Shown piece after piece: positions 49,148 to 57,075 of a stretch of DNA of 64,000 nt (positions within the stretch are counted from its first letter, which is position 1; every line of letters begins with the position of its first letter). This stretch comes from Thiemannella venezuelensis. GTDB taxonomy: Bacteria; Actinomycetota; Actinomycetes; Streptosporangiales; Streptosporangiaceae. Under the pieces are notes generated by a model. It searched no databases, had not been told where the DNA came from, and worked only from the letters and a program-made list of their open reading frames with translations. Both the position numbers and the translations under genes were made by a program. The DNA lies in NCBI RefSeq assembly GCF_014203605.1, contig NZ_JACHJJ010000024.1:1-64000 (forward strand). Reading direction: 5' to 3'.

Positions 49148-50325
49148 GCCGGGCCTCCGGGCCGGAAGGCGGAGATCATCGAGGAGCGGAGCAGGTGCGC
49201 CCGCGCCGCCGCCGGATCGGCCGCCAGCGCCCGCAGCTCCCCGTCGCGGGAGCCGCCGGAGCGGATCCTCTCCCAGTTGGCGTGGCTGGCCCGCTGGACG
49301 TGGTCGAGCGCGACCGCGCGCCGGCGGGCGGCCGCCGCCTCCAGCCGGGCCGGCCGCCCGCCGTACGGCGCGGAGCCGGTCAGGACGTCGGCGAGCGCCG
49401 TGCCCATCTCGACGGCGTCGTGGATGCCGCTGTTCATGCCCATGCCGCCGAGCGGGTTGTTGACGTGGGCGGCGTCTCCGGCCAGCAGCACGCGGCCCAG
49501 CAGGAAACGGGCGGCCACCCGCTGGTGGACCCGGTAGATCGAGGCGTGGGCCACCTTCCAGTCCCGCCCCGGGTCCGCGACGCCCCGCAGCCGGGAGGGC
49601 AGGCGGCCGAGCTCGGCGGCGTCGGAGGTGCCGGAGGGGGTGGGCAGCAGCACCCGCCAGTGGTCGGGGGTGCGCAGCAGCACCAGCCACTCGACCGGGT
49701 CGGACACGTAGGCGACCGGGCCCAGACCCGGCAGCAGCTCCGCCAGATCCTCGCCGGTGGAGGCGACGAGGAACCGCTCGGGATAGGTGATGCCCTCGAA
49801 CGGCACGCCCAGCGCCCGCCGTACCGCCGAGTGCGCGCCGTCGGCGCCGACCAGCCAGCCGCCGCGCACCTCGCCGCGCGAGGTCTCCACGACCACGCCG
49901 CCCGCCCGGGCGGCGACCCCGGTCACCCGGTGCCCGAAGCGCACCTCGGCCAGGCCCGCCAGCTCCCCCAGCAGGACGGGGGTCAGCTTGCTCTGCTCGC
50001 ACTGCACCCGGAAGGGGTAGGGCGTGTCACCGGCCAGCACGCCCAGGTCCAGCTCGGCGAGCACCCGGCCGGCCCGGTCCCGGTACTGGAAGGTCCGCGT
50101 GACCAGGCCGCGCTCCAGCAGGGCCTCCAGCACGCCCAGGTCGTGGAGCATCTCCAGCGTCGGAGGGTGGAACGTGGAGGCGCGCGACTCCGACGACAGC
50201 TCCTCGCCGGCCTCCAGCACGGTCACCGCCACCCCGCGCCTGGCCAGCACCAGCGCGGCCGTCAGCCCCACGGGACCGGCCCCCGCCACGACGACCCCGG
50301 CGGCCTGCCCTGCGGCTCCGGTCAT
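49144..50325 (-). CDS. FAD-dependent aromatic-type monooxygenase
   Basis: A 393-residue flavoprotein hydroxylase. It has the FAD motif VVVAGAGPVGLTAALVLARRG (residues 10-30), the second motif LVGADGAHSAVRRALG near 160 and GRVLLAGDAAHVNNPLGGMGMNSGI near 285 (GD motif). This is the class A layout seen in phenol and salicylate hydroxylases, short of the C-terminal thioredoxin-like domain. Start ATG 50325 has GGAGGAG upstream. It lies between two aldehyde dehydrogenase genes in an operon led by an acyl-CoA dehydrogenase-like gene. It would hydroxylate an aromatic or heteroaromatic substrate with NAD(P)H. Confidence 0.88.
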   Translation of the reverse strand: MTGAAGQAAGVVVAGAGPVGLTAALVLARRGVAVTVLEAGEELSSESRASTFHPPTLEMLHDLGVLEALLERGLVTRTFQYRDRAGRVLAELDLGVLAGDTPYPFRVQCEQSKLTPVLLGELAGLAEVRFGHRVTGVAARAGGVVVETSRGEVRGGWLVGADGAHSAVRRALGVPFEGITYPERFLVASTGEDLAELLPGLGPVAYVSDPVEWLVLLRTPDHWRVLLPTPSGTSDAAELGRLPSRLRGVADPGRDWKVAHASIYRVHQRVAARFLLGRVLLAGDAAHVNNPLGGMGMNSGIHDAVEMGTALADVLTGSAPYGGRPARLEAAAARRRAVALDHVQRASHANWERIRSGGSRDGELRALAADPAAARAHLLRSSMISAFRPGGPA

Positions 50326-50357
50326 GACCGCGTCTCCTCCCCGCGCCCCGGAGGCGC

Positions 50358-51782
50358 TCAGCCGCCGGAGTGCAGGGCGAAACCGCCCTCCACCCCGACG
50401 ACCCGCGCACCGGTGAAGAACCTCAGCGTCTCCGCCGTGCCCTCCTCGCCGAGCCCGGACAGGCCCCAGGCCGGGCGCGGGGTCATCAGGTGCAGGCTCA
50501 TGACCGAAGACCCGTTCACCTTGACCTCCCCCGCACGGATCCGCCGCGCGACCGCCAGCGCCGCCTCCTCGTCCGCGCCGCACACGTAGCCCTCCAGCCC
50601 GTACGGCACCGCGTTGGCCAGCCGGACCGCCTCCTCGACGTCGTCGTAGGCGACCACCCCGGCGACCGGGCCGAAGACCTCGTGCTCCAGATCCCCCGCG
50701 ACCAGGGTGGGGGCGAGGAAGTTGCCCCTGCCCGGCATCGAGCCGTAGGAGGCCGAGGGCAGTCCCGCGACGGCCCCGCGGACCCGGTCGCGGTGGACGG
50801 AGTGCACGAGCGGGCCGAAGTCGGTGGCCTCCTCCAGCGGCGGGCCGGCGACGAGGGCGGCCAGGCGCTCGCCCACGGCTCCGAGGAGCTCGCGCTCCAT
50901 CGCGCGGGGCACGACCAGGCGGCCCAGGGCGCGGCACCACTGCCCGTTGAGCGTGGTGAGCAGCTCGGCGGCCATCCGCGCGGCGGTGTCCACCGGGGCG
51001 TCCGGCAGGACCACCAGCGGGTTGCTGCCGCCGAGCTCCAGTTGGACGGGGCGCATCAGGGGCGCGCTCGCGGCCGCGACGAACCGCCCCGCGGGCAGGC
51101 CGCCGGTGAAGGAGACCGCCCGGATCCGGGGGTCGCCCACCAGCCGGGCCCCGGTCTCCGGGCCGCCGTGCACGAACTGGAAGAAGCCCTCGGGCACGTG
51201 CTCGGCGACCACCTCGGCGAGCAGTTGCGAGCCGTACGGGGCGAACTCGCTCACCTTGAGGATCACCGGGCAGCCCGCGGCCAGCGCGTTGGCCACCTTG
51301 TGCGCCGCCATCGGGGCCGGGGCGTTCCACGGCACCAGGCACAGCGCCGGGCCGAGCGGCAGCCGGTGGACCTCCACCCGCCGGCCGTCCTCGCGCACGG
51401 CCGAGCCGAGCAGCGCCCCCGAGCGCAGCTGCCCGGCGGCCAGCCGGAAGGATCCGCCGACGATCGCGCCGAGCGGCGCGGCCTGCCGGATCGGCACGCC
51501 CGTCGCGCAGGCCTCCAGCGCCGTGATCTCCGGGAGCCGCCGGTCGAGGGCGTCGGCGATCGCGTCGAGGGTCTCGGGCCCGACGGCGGGAGAGGAGGAC
51601 GCGGCCTCCCGCGCCGCGGCCTCCGCGGCGCCGAGCGCCCGCTCGATCCGCTCCGGACGGCTCGCCCGCGCCCGGCCCACCGGCTCACCGGTGGCCGGGT
51701 CCTCCAGGTCGAAGCCGAGGTCCTCGTGTGCCGGGCTCCAGGTCCCGGCGACCAGGTCGCGTGGTTCCGGCAGGTCGATCAC
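50358..51782 (-). CDS. Aldehyde dehydrogenase
   Basis: A 474-residue enzyme; start GTG 51782 overlaps the upstream acyl-CoA dehydrogenase gene by 4 bases. It has LCLVPWNAPAPMAAHKVANAL, the Glu in VQLELGGSNPLVV, FVHGGPETG, and the catalytic Cys in NGQWCRALGRLVV. The end of the protein (KVNGSSVMSLHLMTPRPAWGLSGLGEEG) has the usual closing motif in altered form. It differs clearly from the second aldehyde dehydrogenase of this operon, so the pathway may oxidise two aldehydes, or the same one at two steps. Confidence 0.88.
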   Translation of the reverse strand: MIDLPEPRDLVAGTWSPAHEDLGFDLEDPATGEPVGRARASRPERIERALGAAEAAAREAASSSPAVGPETLDAIADALDRRLPEITALEACATGVPIRQAAPLGAIVGGSFRLAAGQLRSGALLGSAVREDGRRVEVHRLPLGPALCLVPWNAPAPMAAHKVANALAAGCPVILKVSEFAPYGSQLLAEVVAEHVPEGFFQFVHGGPETGARLVGDPRIRAVSFTGGLPAGRFVAAASAPLMRPVQLELGGSNPLVVLPDAPVDTAARMAAELLTTLNGQWCRALGRLVVPRAMERELLGAVGERLAALVAGPPLEEATDFGPLVHSVHRDRVRGAVAGLPSASYGSMPGRGNFLAPTLVAGDLEHEVFGPVAGVVAYDDVEEAVRLANAVPYGLEGYVCGADEEAALAVARRIRAGEVKVNGSSVMSLHLMTPRPAWGLSGLGEEGTAETLRFFTGARVVGVEGGFALHSGG

Positions 51783-53062
51783 GAGTCCTCCCGGGAGGGG
51801 CGGGCGGGTGCCGTGGCGAACAGCTCGTTCTCCTTGGCGGAGGTGACGATCTGCGCGGCCTCCAGCCTGCCGCGCTCGGCCGGGAAGGTCATCACCAGGC
51901 CCATCGCCAGGTCCCGCAGGGCGCGGCCGACGACGCCGCCCATCATCGCGCCCGAGGTGCCGCCCGCCTTGAAGGCGCCCAGGGCCACCTGGAAACACGC
52001 CTCGGTGACCGACCCCTTGCCCAGGCGCCACTGCTTGAACACCTCCTGCTTGGGACGCCGGGGAGGATCTCCGGTCTCCAGGTCCAGCTGGTGGCGGAGC
52101 CACAGGTAGGCCGTCTCCAGTTGCTGGGTCATCTCGCCGATGAGCTGCTGGTGCACGGGGGAGGAGGCGATCGGGCGGCCGGTGTCGGCGAAGGTCCTGC
52201 GGGTGGTCGCCTCGATCGTGTGGTCGTAGACGTTCTGCGCGCATCCGGCGTAGACCGCGGCGATCGCGAGCTGGTTGCCCACGAAGCTGCCCCTGCTCAT
52301 CCGGAGCATCCGGGTGAAGGCCCCGGGGACGGTGAGCGCCTCGTCGTCCGGGACGAAGACCCCGGCGAGCCGGATGCCGTTGTTGGCGGTGGCGCGCATG
52401 CCCAGGCCGTCCCAGGCGTCGCGCACGCTCACCCCGGCGGCGTCGCGCGGGACGAAGAAGGTGGCCAGCCCCTCGGCGGTGTCGTAACCGTCGAGTCTGG
52501 CGGTGGTCAGGTAGTGGTCGGCCACGCCGGTGGCGCAGCCGAACGACTTCTCGCCGTCCAGGACCCAGCCGCCCTCCGCCCTGCGGGCCGTGGTGGCGAT
52601 GGTGATGTTGGCGGTGGAGCTCTTCACCGACTCGGAGGCGAAGTTGGCCAGCCAGGCCCCGTCCGCCATCCGGGTGAGCACCTTCTCGGCGAACGCCCGG
52701 ACGGGCGGGATCTCCTCCTCGCCGAACAGCCCGGCGTCGATCGCCTCCAGCGGCAGCAGCCCGCGGGAGGCACTGGTGTTGTGGAAGAAGTAGGCCAGCG
52801 CGGTGGAGGGGCAGGCGGTGCCCATCGCGTAGGTGGCGGCGGCCAGGTCGCGCAGCGTGCCTCCGAGGCCGCCGTACTTCTCGGGCACCACGAGGCCGAG
52901 CAGCCCGGCCTCGCGCAGCAGGCCCACGTGCCCGGCGGGGAAGGCGGCGAGCAGGTCGGCCTCCCCGGCCGCCTCCCGCAGCGCGGGCAGCACGGTCTCG
53001 ACCCGGGCGGCGCGCTCGCGCTCGGCATCGGTCATGTCCTCGACGAGACGTTCGCCGATCAT
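51779..53062 (-). CDS. Acyl-CoA dehydrogenase family protein, first gene of operon
   Basis: A 427-residue flavoprotein. It has LGLVVPEKYGGLGGTLRDLA, an aromatic/hydroxy-rich middle (ANFASESVKSSTANITIAT, VLDGEKSFGCATGVADHYL) and GLGMRATANNGIRLAGVFVPDD. The C-terminal helical domain has GGTSGAMMGGVVGRALRDL in place of the usual HGGxGY. It belongs to the wider superfamily that includes DszC-type flavin monooxygenases, so oxygenase activity is as likely as dehydrogenation. It leads an operon with two aldehyde dehydrogenases and a flavin hydroxylase. An IclR-type motif lies about 110 bases upstream. Confidence 0.82.
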   Translation of the reverse strand: MIGERLVEDMTDAERERAARVETVLPALREAAGEADLLAAFPAGHVGLLREAGLLGLVVPEKYGGLGGTLRDLAAATYAMGTACPSTALAYFFHNTSASRGLLPLEAIDAGLFGEEEIPPVRAFAEKVLTRMADGAWLANFASESVKSSTANITIATTARRAEGGWVLDGEKSFGCATGVADHYLTTARLDGYDTAEGLATFFVPRDAAGVSVRDAWDGLGMRATANNGIRLAGVFVPDDEALTVPGAFTRMLRMSRGSFVGNQLAIAAVYAGCAQNVYDHTIEATTRRTFADTGRPIASSPVHQQLIGEMTQQLETAYLWLRHQLDLETGDPPRRPKQEVFKQWRLGKGSVTEACFQVALGAFKAGGTSGAMMGGVVGRALRDLAMGLVMTFPAERGRLEAAQIVTSAKENELFATAPARPSREDS

Positions 53063-53160
53063 GGGACGACCCCCTGACTCATGGAAGAACCGTCTTGATC
53101 ACGACAGGGCGCCCACCGGGCCGGCACGTCGCGCAGGAAATCCGCATCCACTCCGACCAC

Positions 53161-53188
53161 CGTTTCACTGTTGGAAACGTTGTAACGC
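53161..53188. promoter_or_regulatory. IclR-type operator upstream of the acyl-CoA dehydrogenase operon
   Basis: TTGGAAACGTTGTAACGC (53171-53188) matches the sites before the Rieske and nitrilase operons. It overlaps a second palindrome CGTTTC-N7-GAAACG (53161-53179). It lies between the divergent operon start (53062) and the iclR gene (53309). Confidence 0.62.
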
Positions 53189-53271
53189 AGACGGTAACGA
53201 TTGGAGTCCGGGCATGTCAACGCCGATGGGAAACGCGCACCCTCGGGTTTCCAAGGGGGCGCGACGGGGTG

Positions 53272-53302
53272 TTTCCCATCGGGAAATCCTTCGCCCTACA
53301 CT
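53272..53302 (+). promoter_or_regulatory. Promoter and palindrome of the iclR gene, probably leaderless
   Basis: TTTCCC-ATC-GGGAAA (53272-53286) is a perfect palindrome over the -35/spacer region. TACACT (53297-53302) is a -10 box only 7 bases before GTG 53309, so transcription would start at or next to the start codon. No ribosome-binding site is seen, as expected for a leaderless message. Confidence 0.55.
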
Positions 53303-53308
53303 GGCGTC

Positions 53309-54139
53309 GTGCCAGCCGACGAGCCCGAGAACCAGAGCCGGTCGATCGCCGCGGTGGAGCGGGCGATGGACGTGCTGCTCCTGTTCGGCCGCAGCGATCG
53401 CCCCGACCTGGGTGTGACCGAGATCGCGGCCGAGCTGGGCCTGACCAAGGCCGCCGTGCACCGCATCCTCACCGCGCTGCGCAACCGCGAGCTCATCGCC
53501 GCGGACCCGGTGACCCGCAGATACACCCTCGGCCACGCCGCGATCGCCCTCGGCCGGGCCTACCTGGCCCGCACCGACCTGCGGGCGATGGCCGGCCCCG
53601 AGCTGCGCCGCCTGGCCGCGCGGACGGGGGAGACGGCGACGCTGTCGATCCGGCGCGGCGACACCCGCCTCTACGCCGACCAGGTGGTGCCCGAGCAGGA
53701 GCTGCGGATGGAGGTGACGCTCGGCATCCCGTACGCACTGCACGCCGGGAGCTCCTCCAAGGTCGTCCTCGCCTTCCTCCGCGAGGAGGAGATCGACGGA
53801 TACCTCGCCCGGCACCGACTGGAACCCATCACCGAGACGACGATCACCGACCCGGAGAAGCTCCGCGCCGAGCTGGCCGGGATCCGCGCCCGGGGGTACG
53901 CGGTCTCGCTCGGCGAGCGCCAGGTCGGCGCGGCCTCGGTCGCCGCCCCCGTCTTCGACCGCGACCGCCACGTGGTCGCCGCCGTCGGCGTCTGCGGCCC
54001 CATCACCCGCTTCGAGCCCCGCGTGGACGACTGCGTCCCGCTCCTGCTCGACGTCACCGCCCGGCTCTCCGCCCGGCTGGGCTACCCCGGTCAGAGCACC
54101 GCTCCCGGCTCGGGCTCGACGGCCGCCGGGTGTCCCTGA
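53309..54139 (+). CDS. IclR family transcriptional regulator
   Basis: A 276-residue regulator. The winged helix covers about residues 10-75 (RSIAAVERAMDVLLLFG, GVTEIAAELGLTKAAVHRILTAL, RRYTLGHAAIALG). The C-terminal GAF-like ligand domain has ETATLSIRRGDTRLYADQV, GIPYALHAGSSSKVVLAFL and GYAVSLGERQVGAASVAAPVFD. Start GTG 53309 is chosen for the tightly placed -10 box and family alignment. IclR proteins in catabolic islands act as repressors or activators triggered by an aromatic acid. The shared motif at three promoters in 44600-53190 and the palindrome before its own gene suggest it controls the island and itself. Confidence 0.9.
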   Translation: MPADEPENQSRSIAAVERAMDVLLLFGRSDRPDLGVTEIAAELGLTKAAVHRILTALRNRELIAADPVTRRYTLGHAAIALGRAYLARTDLRAMAGPELRRLAARTGETATLSIRRGDTRLYADQVVPEQELRMEVTLGIPYALHAGSSSKVVLAFLREEEIDGYLARHRLEPITETTITDPEKLRAELAGIRARGYAVSLGERQVGAASVAAPVFDRDRHVVAAVGVCGPITRFEPRVDDCVPLLLDVTARLSARLGYPGQSTAPGSGSTAAGCP

Positions 54140-54294
54140 CGACACGCAGGCATGAGTTAAATTGATGCGTCACGGGTGCGGTCGGCCGCGGCACCCCCCG
54201 GCGGGCGCACGGTGACGGTTGCCCGGACCGCCCGCAGCCGGCGACCGTACGGCATCGCCATCCCGCCCCTACCCGCCTCAGGAGAGCCTCGCCC

Positions 54295-55629
54295 ATGGGC
54301 GCCAACCACTCCCACGGCCCGCATCGCCCCGCACCGGCCGGCTCGCGGGCGACGGTGGGGGCGATCCTCGCCGTGATCGTCCCGCTGGCGGTCGCCACCG
54401 TGGCGGCGCTGGTCTGGTTGTGGCCGGCCGAGCCCGCCTCCACCGCCCAGCAGCCGACGCTGCAGCGGGTGAACGGGACCGTCCTGTCCATCACCCTCAC
54501 CCCCTGCCCGGAGGAACCGCCCCTCGAAGGCGCGCCGCAGAGCGCGCCGGCGCCGCCGGACCCGGCCACCTGCGGCGAGGCCCGCGTCGAACTGACCGGC
54601 GGTCCGCAGTCCGGTGAGCGCGTCACCGCCCCGCTGCCCAGCGGTCCGGGCGCGCAGCGCTTCGCCGCCGGCGATGACGTGGTGCTCATCCACACCCCCG
54701 ACAGCGAGCTGGAGGTGCCGCCGTACCAGATCTCCGACCACGACCGGTCCTCGCCGTTGTGGCTGGCCGGCGCCGCGTTCGCGCTGGCGGTGATCTCTTT
54801 CGGCCGCTGGCGCGGGGTGATGGCGCTGATCGGGCTGGCCGTCACCTTCGTGCTGCTGCTGGCCTTCGTCATCCCGGCGATCCTGGCCGGGGAGCCGCCG
54901 CTGCTGGTGGCCGTCGTCGGCGCAGCGGCGATCATGCTGACCGTGCTGTACCTCACCCACGGCTTCACCGTCACCACCTCGGTGGCGATCGTGGGAACCG
55001 TGGCCAGCCTGACCCTGACCGGCGCGCTGGCCTACGGCGCGATCGGCATGGTGCAGCTGAGCGGCATCACCGACGAGAGCTCCTTCTACCTGGACACCAG
55101 CTACCGCATCAACACCGAAGGGCTGCTGCTGGCGAGCATCATCATCGGCTCGCTCGGCGTGCTGGACGACGTCACCGTCACCCAGGCCGCCACCGTCGCC
55201 GAGCTGGCCCACGCCAACCCCGGCTACGGTTTCGCCCGGCTGTACCGGGCCGCGGCCCGGGTCGGCCGCTCCCACATCGCCTCGGTGATCAATACGATCG
55301 TGCTGGCCTACGCGGGCGCGTCGCTTCCGCTGCTGCTGCTGATCAGCGTCGGTGAGCAGCCTCTGGGCGAGGTGCTGACCAACCCGGTGCTCGCCCAGGA
55401 GATCGTCCGCAGCGTGGTGGGCACCCTCGGCCTGATCGCGGCCGTGCCGATCACGACCGCGCTGGCCGCGCTGGCCGGCACCCGCAGCACCGGCCCCGAC
55501 CACGGTGGTGACCACGGTGGCGACCACAACGGTGGCCACGGCCCCGACCACGGTGGCGGCCCCGGGGACCCGCCGCGCCGGGCGCGCCACCGGCGGGCGC
55601 CGCAGACGCTGCCCGATCCCGTCGTCTGA
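54295..55629 (+). CDS. YibE/F family membrane protein
   Basis: A 444-residue protein. A His-rich start (GANHSHGPHRP) precedes one membrane helix (VGAILAVIVPLAVATVAALVWLW), then an extracytoplasmic beta domain of about 100 residues (VNGTVLSITLTPCPEEPP, GERVTAPLPSG). Six to seven helices follow from about 155 (RWRGVMALIGLAVTFVLLLAF, EGLLLASIIIGSLGVLDDVTV, SVINTIVLAYAGASLPLLLLI). GVLDDVTVTQAA is the family signature. The tail is rich in Gly, Asp and His (GPDHGGDHGGDHNGGHGP), possibly metal-binding. The function of the family is not established; a transport role is assumed. The 155-base gap before it has no clear operator. Confidence 0.85.
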   Translation: MGANHSHGPHRPAPAGSRATVGAILAVIVPLAVATVAALVWLWPAEPASTAQQPTLQRVNGTVLSITLTPCPEEPPLEGAPQSAPAPPDPATCGEARVELTGGPQSGERVTAPLPSGPGAQRFAAGDDVVLIHTPDSELEVPPYQISDHDRSSPLWLAGAAFALAVISFGRWRGVMALIGLAVTFVLLLAFVIPAILAGEPPLLVAVVGAAAIMLTVLYLTHGFTVTTSVAIVGTVASLTLTGALAYGAIGMVQLSGITDESSFYLDTSYRINTEGLLLASIIIGSLGVLDDVTVTQAATVAELAHANPGYGFARLYRAAARVGRSHIASVINTIVLAYAGASLPLLLLISVGEQPLGEVLTNPVLAQEIVRSVVGTLGLIAAVPITTALAALAGTRSTGPDHGGDHGGDHNGGHGPDHGGGPGDPPRRARHRRAPQTLPDPVV

Positions 55630-55682
55630 AACACCGCGGCCGGGGTCCCAGGCCGGTGCGGCCTGCCGGTAGGGTCGCCGCC

Positions 55683-56024
55683 ATGCAGATCATCAAAGGC
55701 GCGGGGGAGTGGGCGCGTCCGGCAGCCGGAGCCGCCAACGATTGGGTTGAACACCTCAGTGTGCCCGACATGTCCGTCGGGACGTACTGCATCCCGGCGG
55801 GCGGGACCGACGACCAGAGCCCGCACACCGAGGACGAGATCTACGTGGTGACCGCGGGCCGGGCCCGGATCGCCACGGCGAGCGGTGAGGCGGAGGTCGG
55901 CCCCGGTGCGGTGATCTTCGTTCCTGCGGGTGAGGAGCACCGCTTCGTGGACGTCACCGAGGATCTGGCGCTGCTGGTGGTGTTCGGCCCGGCCTACGGC
56001 TCGCGGGCGGACTCCCGGGTCTGA
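55683..56024 (+). CDS. Cupin domain protein
   Basis: A 113-residue single-domain cupin. It reads VGTYCIPAGGTDDQSPHTEDEIYVVTAGRARI and later VGPGAVIFVPAGEEHRFVDV, with the metal ligands in the first motif (His and Glu of SPHTEDEIY) and the His of EEHRF in the second. The start is placed at ATG 55683 rather than the upstream in-frame ATG. Small cupins may be isomerases, dioxygenases or binding proteins; the reaction cannot be told. It is 53 bases downstream of the YibE/F gene on the same strand. Confidence 0.8.
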   Translation: MQIIKGAGEWARPAAGAANDWVEHLSVPDMSVGTYCIPAGGTDDQSPHTEDEIYVVTAGRARIATASGEAEVGPGAVIFVPAGEEHRFVDVTEDLALLVVFGPAYGSRADSRV

Positions 56025-56131
56025 CCCGCCCCCGCCCTCGCCCCCCGGCCGGTCGCCGATCGCCCGGTGCGGGCCCGGACACGGGAGGCGCCGGTGCATT
56101 CTGGAAGAACGCGACCACGAGGAGACCCGAG

Positions 56132-56437
56132 ATGACCCGCCCTCCCGGCACGCAGCCCGCGCCGCGGCGCACCCCCCTCAGCGCGGACGAGAAGGCCCGG
56201 GGCGAGGCGAACTTCGCCCCCCTCGTCGCGGAGCAGCTCGCCGCCCACGGGCGGTTCAGGGTGAGCGCCGACACCCCGGAGACGGTGGAACTGTTCCAGG
56301 CGGTCGCCCGCAGGGTGGGAGACATGCTCGGGCGGCCCGTGGTCAGCTACGCCAACGGCAGGTACATGGTGATCGCCTTCGGCCAGGAGGAGCCCGCCGG
56401 GCTCACCGGCCGGGGCGGCCTCCCCGCGCCGGGGTGA
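56132..56437 (+). CDS. Small hypothetical protein
   Basis: A 101-residue soluble protein; start ATG with GAGGAG eight bases upstream. The first 20 residues are Pro-rich, followed by a helical region (LSADEKARGEANFAPLVAEQLAAHG) and a region with TVELFQAVARRVGDMLGRP. It then has short strands (VVSYANGRYMVIAFG). I do not recognise a named family. Codon bias supports a real gene. It has no membrane segment or motif that suggests a function. Confidence 0.6.
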   Translation: MTRPPGTQPAPRRTPLSADEKARGEANFAPLVAEQLAAHGRFRVSADTPETVELFQAVARRVGDMLGRPVVSYANGRYMVIAFGQEEPAGLTGRGGLPAPG

Positions 56438-56479
56438 CCGGCGGGCGCCGTCCACGGAGCCGGACGCCCCGGTGACGTC

Positions 56480-56953
56480 TCAGCCCCGGTGGAACCGGCG
56501 GTGCAGTTCGCGGACCTCCCCGGCCAGCTCGTCGGCGGGCCCCTCCACCACCACGCCGGGAGCGACCGCGTTGACCGGCAGGGTCTCCACCGGCGGCGGG
56601 GGCACGCCGAGCTCCGCCAGCCAGGCGGACAACTGCCGCGAGGACGCGGCGTAGACGATGCGGCCCAGTCCCACCCAGGCGTGCGCCGCCGCGCACATCG
56701 GGCAGTGCTCGCCCGAGGTGTAGACGGTCGCGGCCGCCCGATCCCCGGGCGCCAGGTGCGCCGCCGCCCACCTGGCCAGCTCGAACTCGGGGTGCCGGGT
56801 ACCGTCACCGGACGCCACCTCGTTGTGCCCTTCGGCCAGGACCGTCCCGTCCGCCGACACCAGGACGGAGCCGAACGGCTCGTCGCCCTTCTCCAGCGCC
56901 ACCGCGGCCAGTTCCACGCATCGCCGCAGGAACCGCAGGTCTGATTCGTCCAC
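56480..56953 (-). CDS. Nucleoside deaminase (cytidine/guanine deaminase superfamily)
   Basis: A 157-residue enzyme with the zinc motif: HPEFELARW (His and catalytic Glu, residues 54-56) and SGEHCPMCAAAHAW (two zinc Cys, PCxxC type). DEPFGSVLVSADGTVLAEGHNEV matches the family N-terminus. The last part (residues 100-157) is the usual helix and strand. It deaminates a free base or nucleoside such as guanine or cytosine. Short actinobacterial members like this are usually not the essential tRNA deaminase. It is convergent with the small hypothetical gene. Confidence 0.85.
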   Translation of the reverse strand: MDESDLRFLRRCVELAAVALEKGDEPFGSVLVSADGTVLAEGHNEVASGDGTRHPEFELARWAAAHLAPGDRAAATVYTSGEHCPMCAAAHAWVGLGRIVYAASSRQLSAWLAELGVPPPPVETLPVNAVAPGVVVEGPADELAGEVRELHRRFHRG

Positions 56954-57075
56954 GCCTCGCCTCCGGCACGAGAGGATCCGTCATCCGACGATACCGATCA
57001 GGCACCTGACCGCCGCCACCGGTGCTCCGCCGGCCCGACCGCCGCCCGCCGCTCCGGTACGCCCGGGCCGGTGGC

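Noticed and set aside
35017-50325. Standard nicotinate (NicC-NicX-NicD-NicF-NicE) pathway
   Set aside because: An isochorismatase-type and a maleate-isomerase-like gene are present, but no 2,5-dihydroxypyridine dioxygenase and no nicotinate hydroxylase is seen, and the Rieske/RCCR-like genes do not belong to that pathway.
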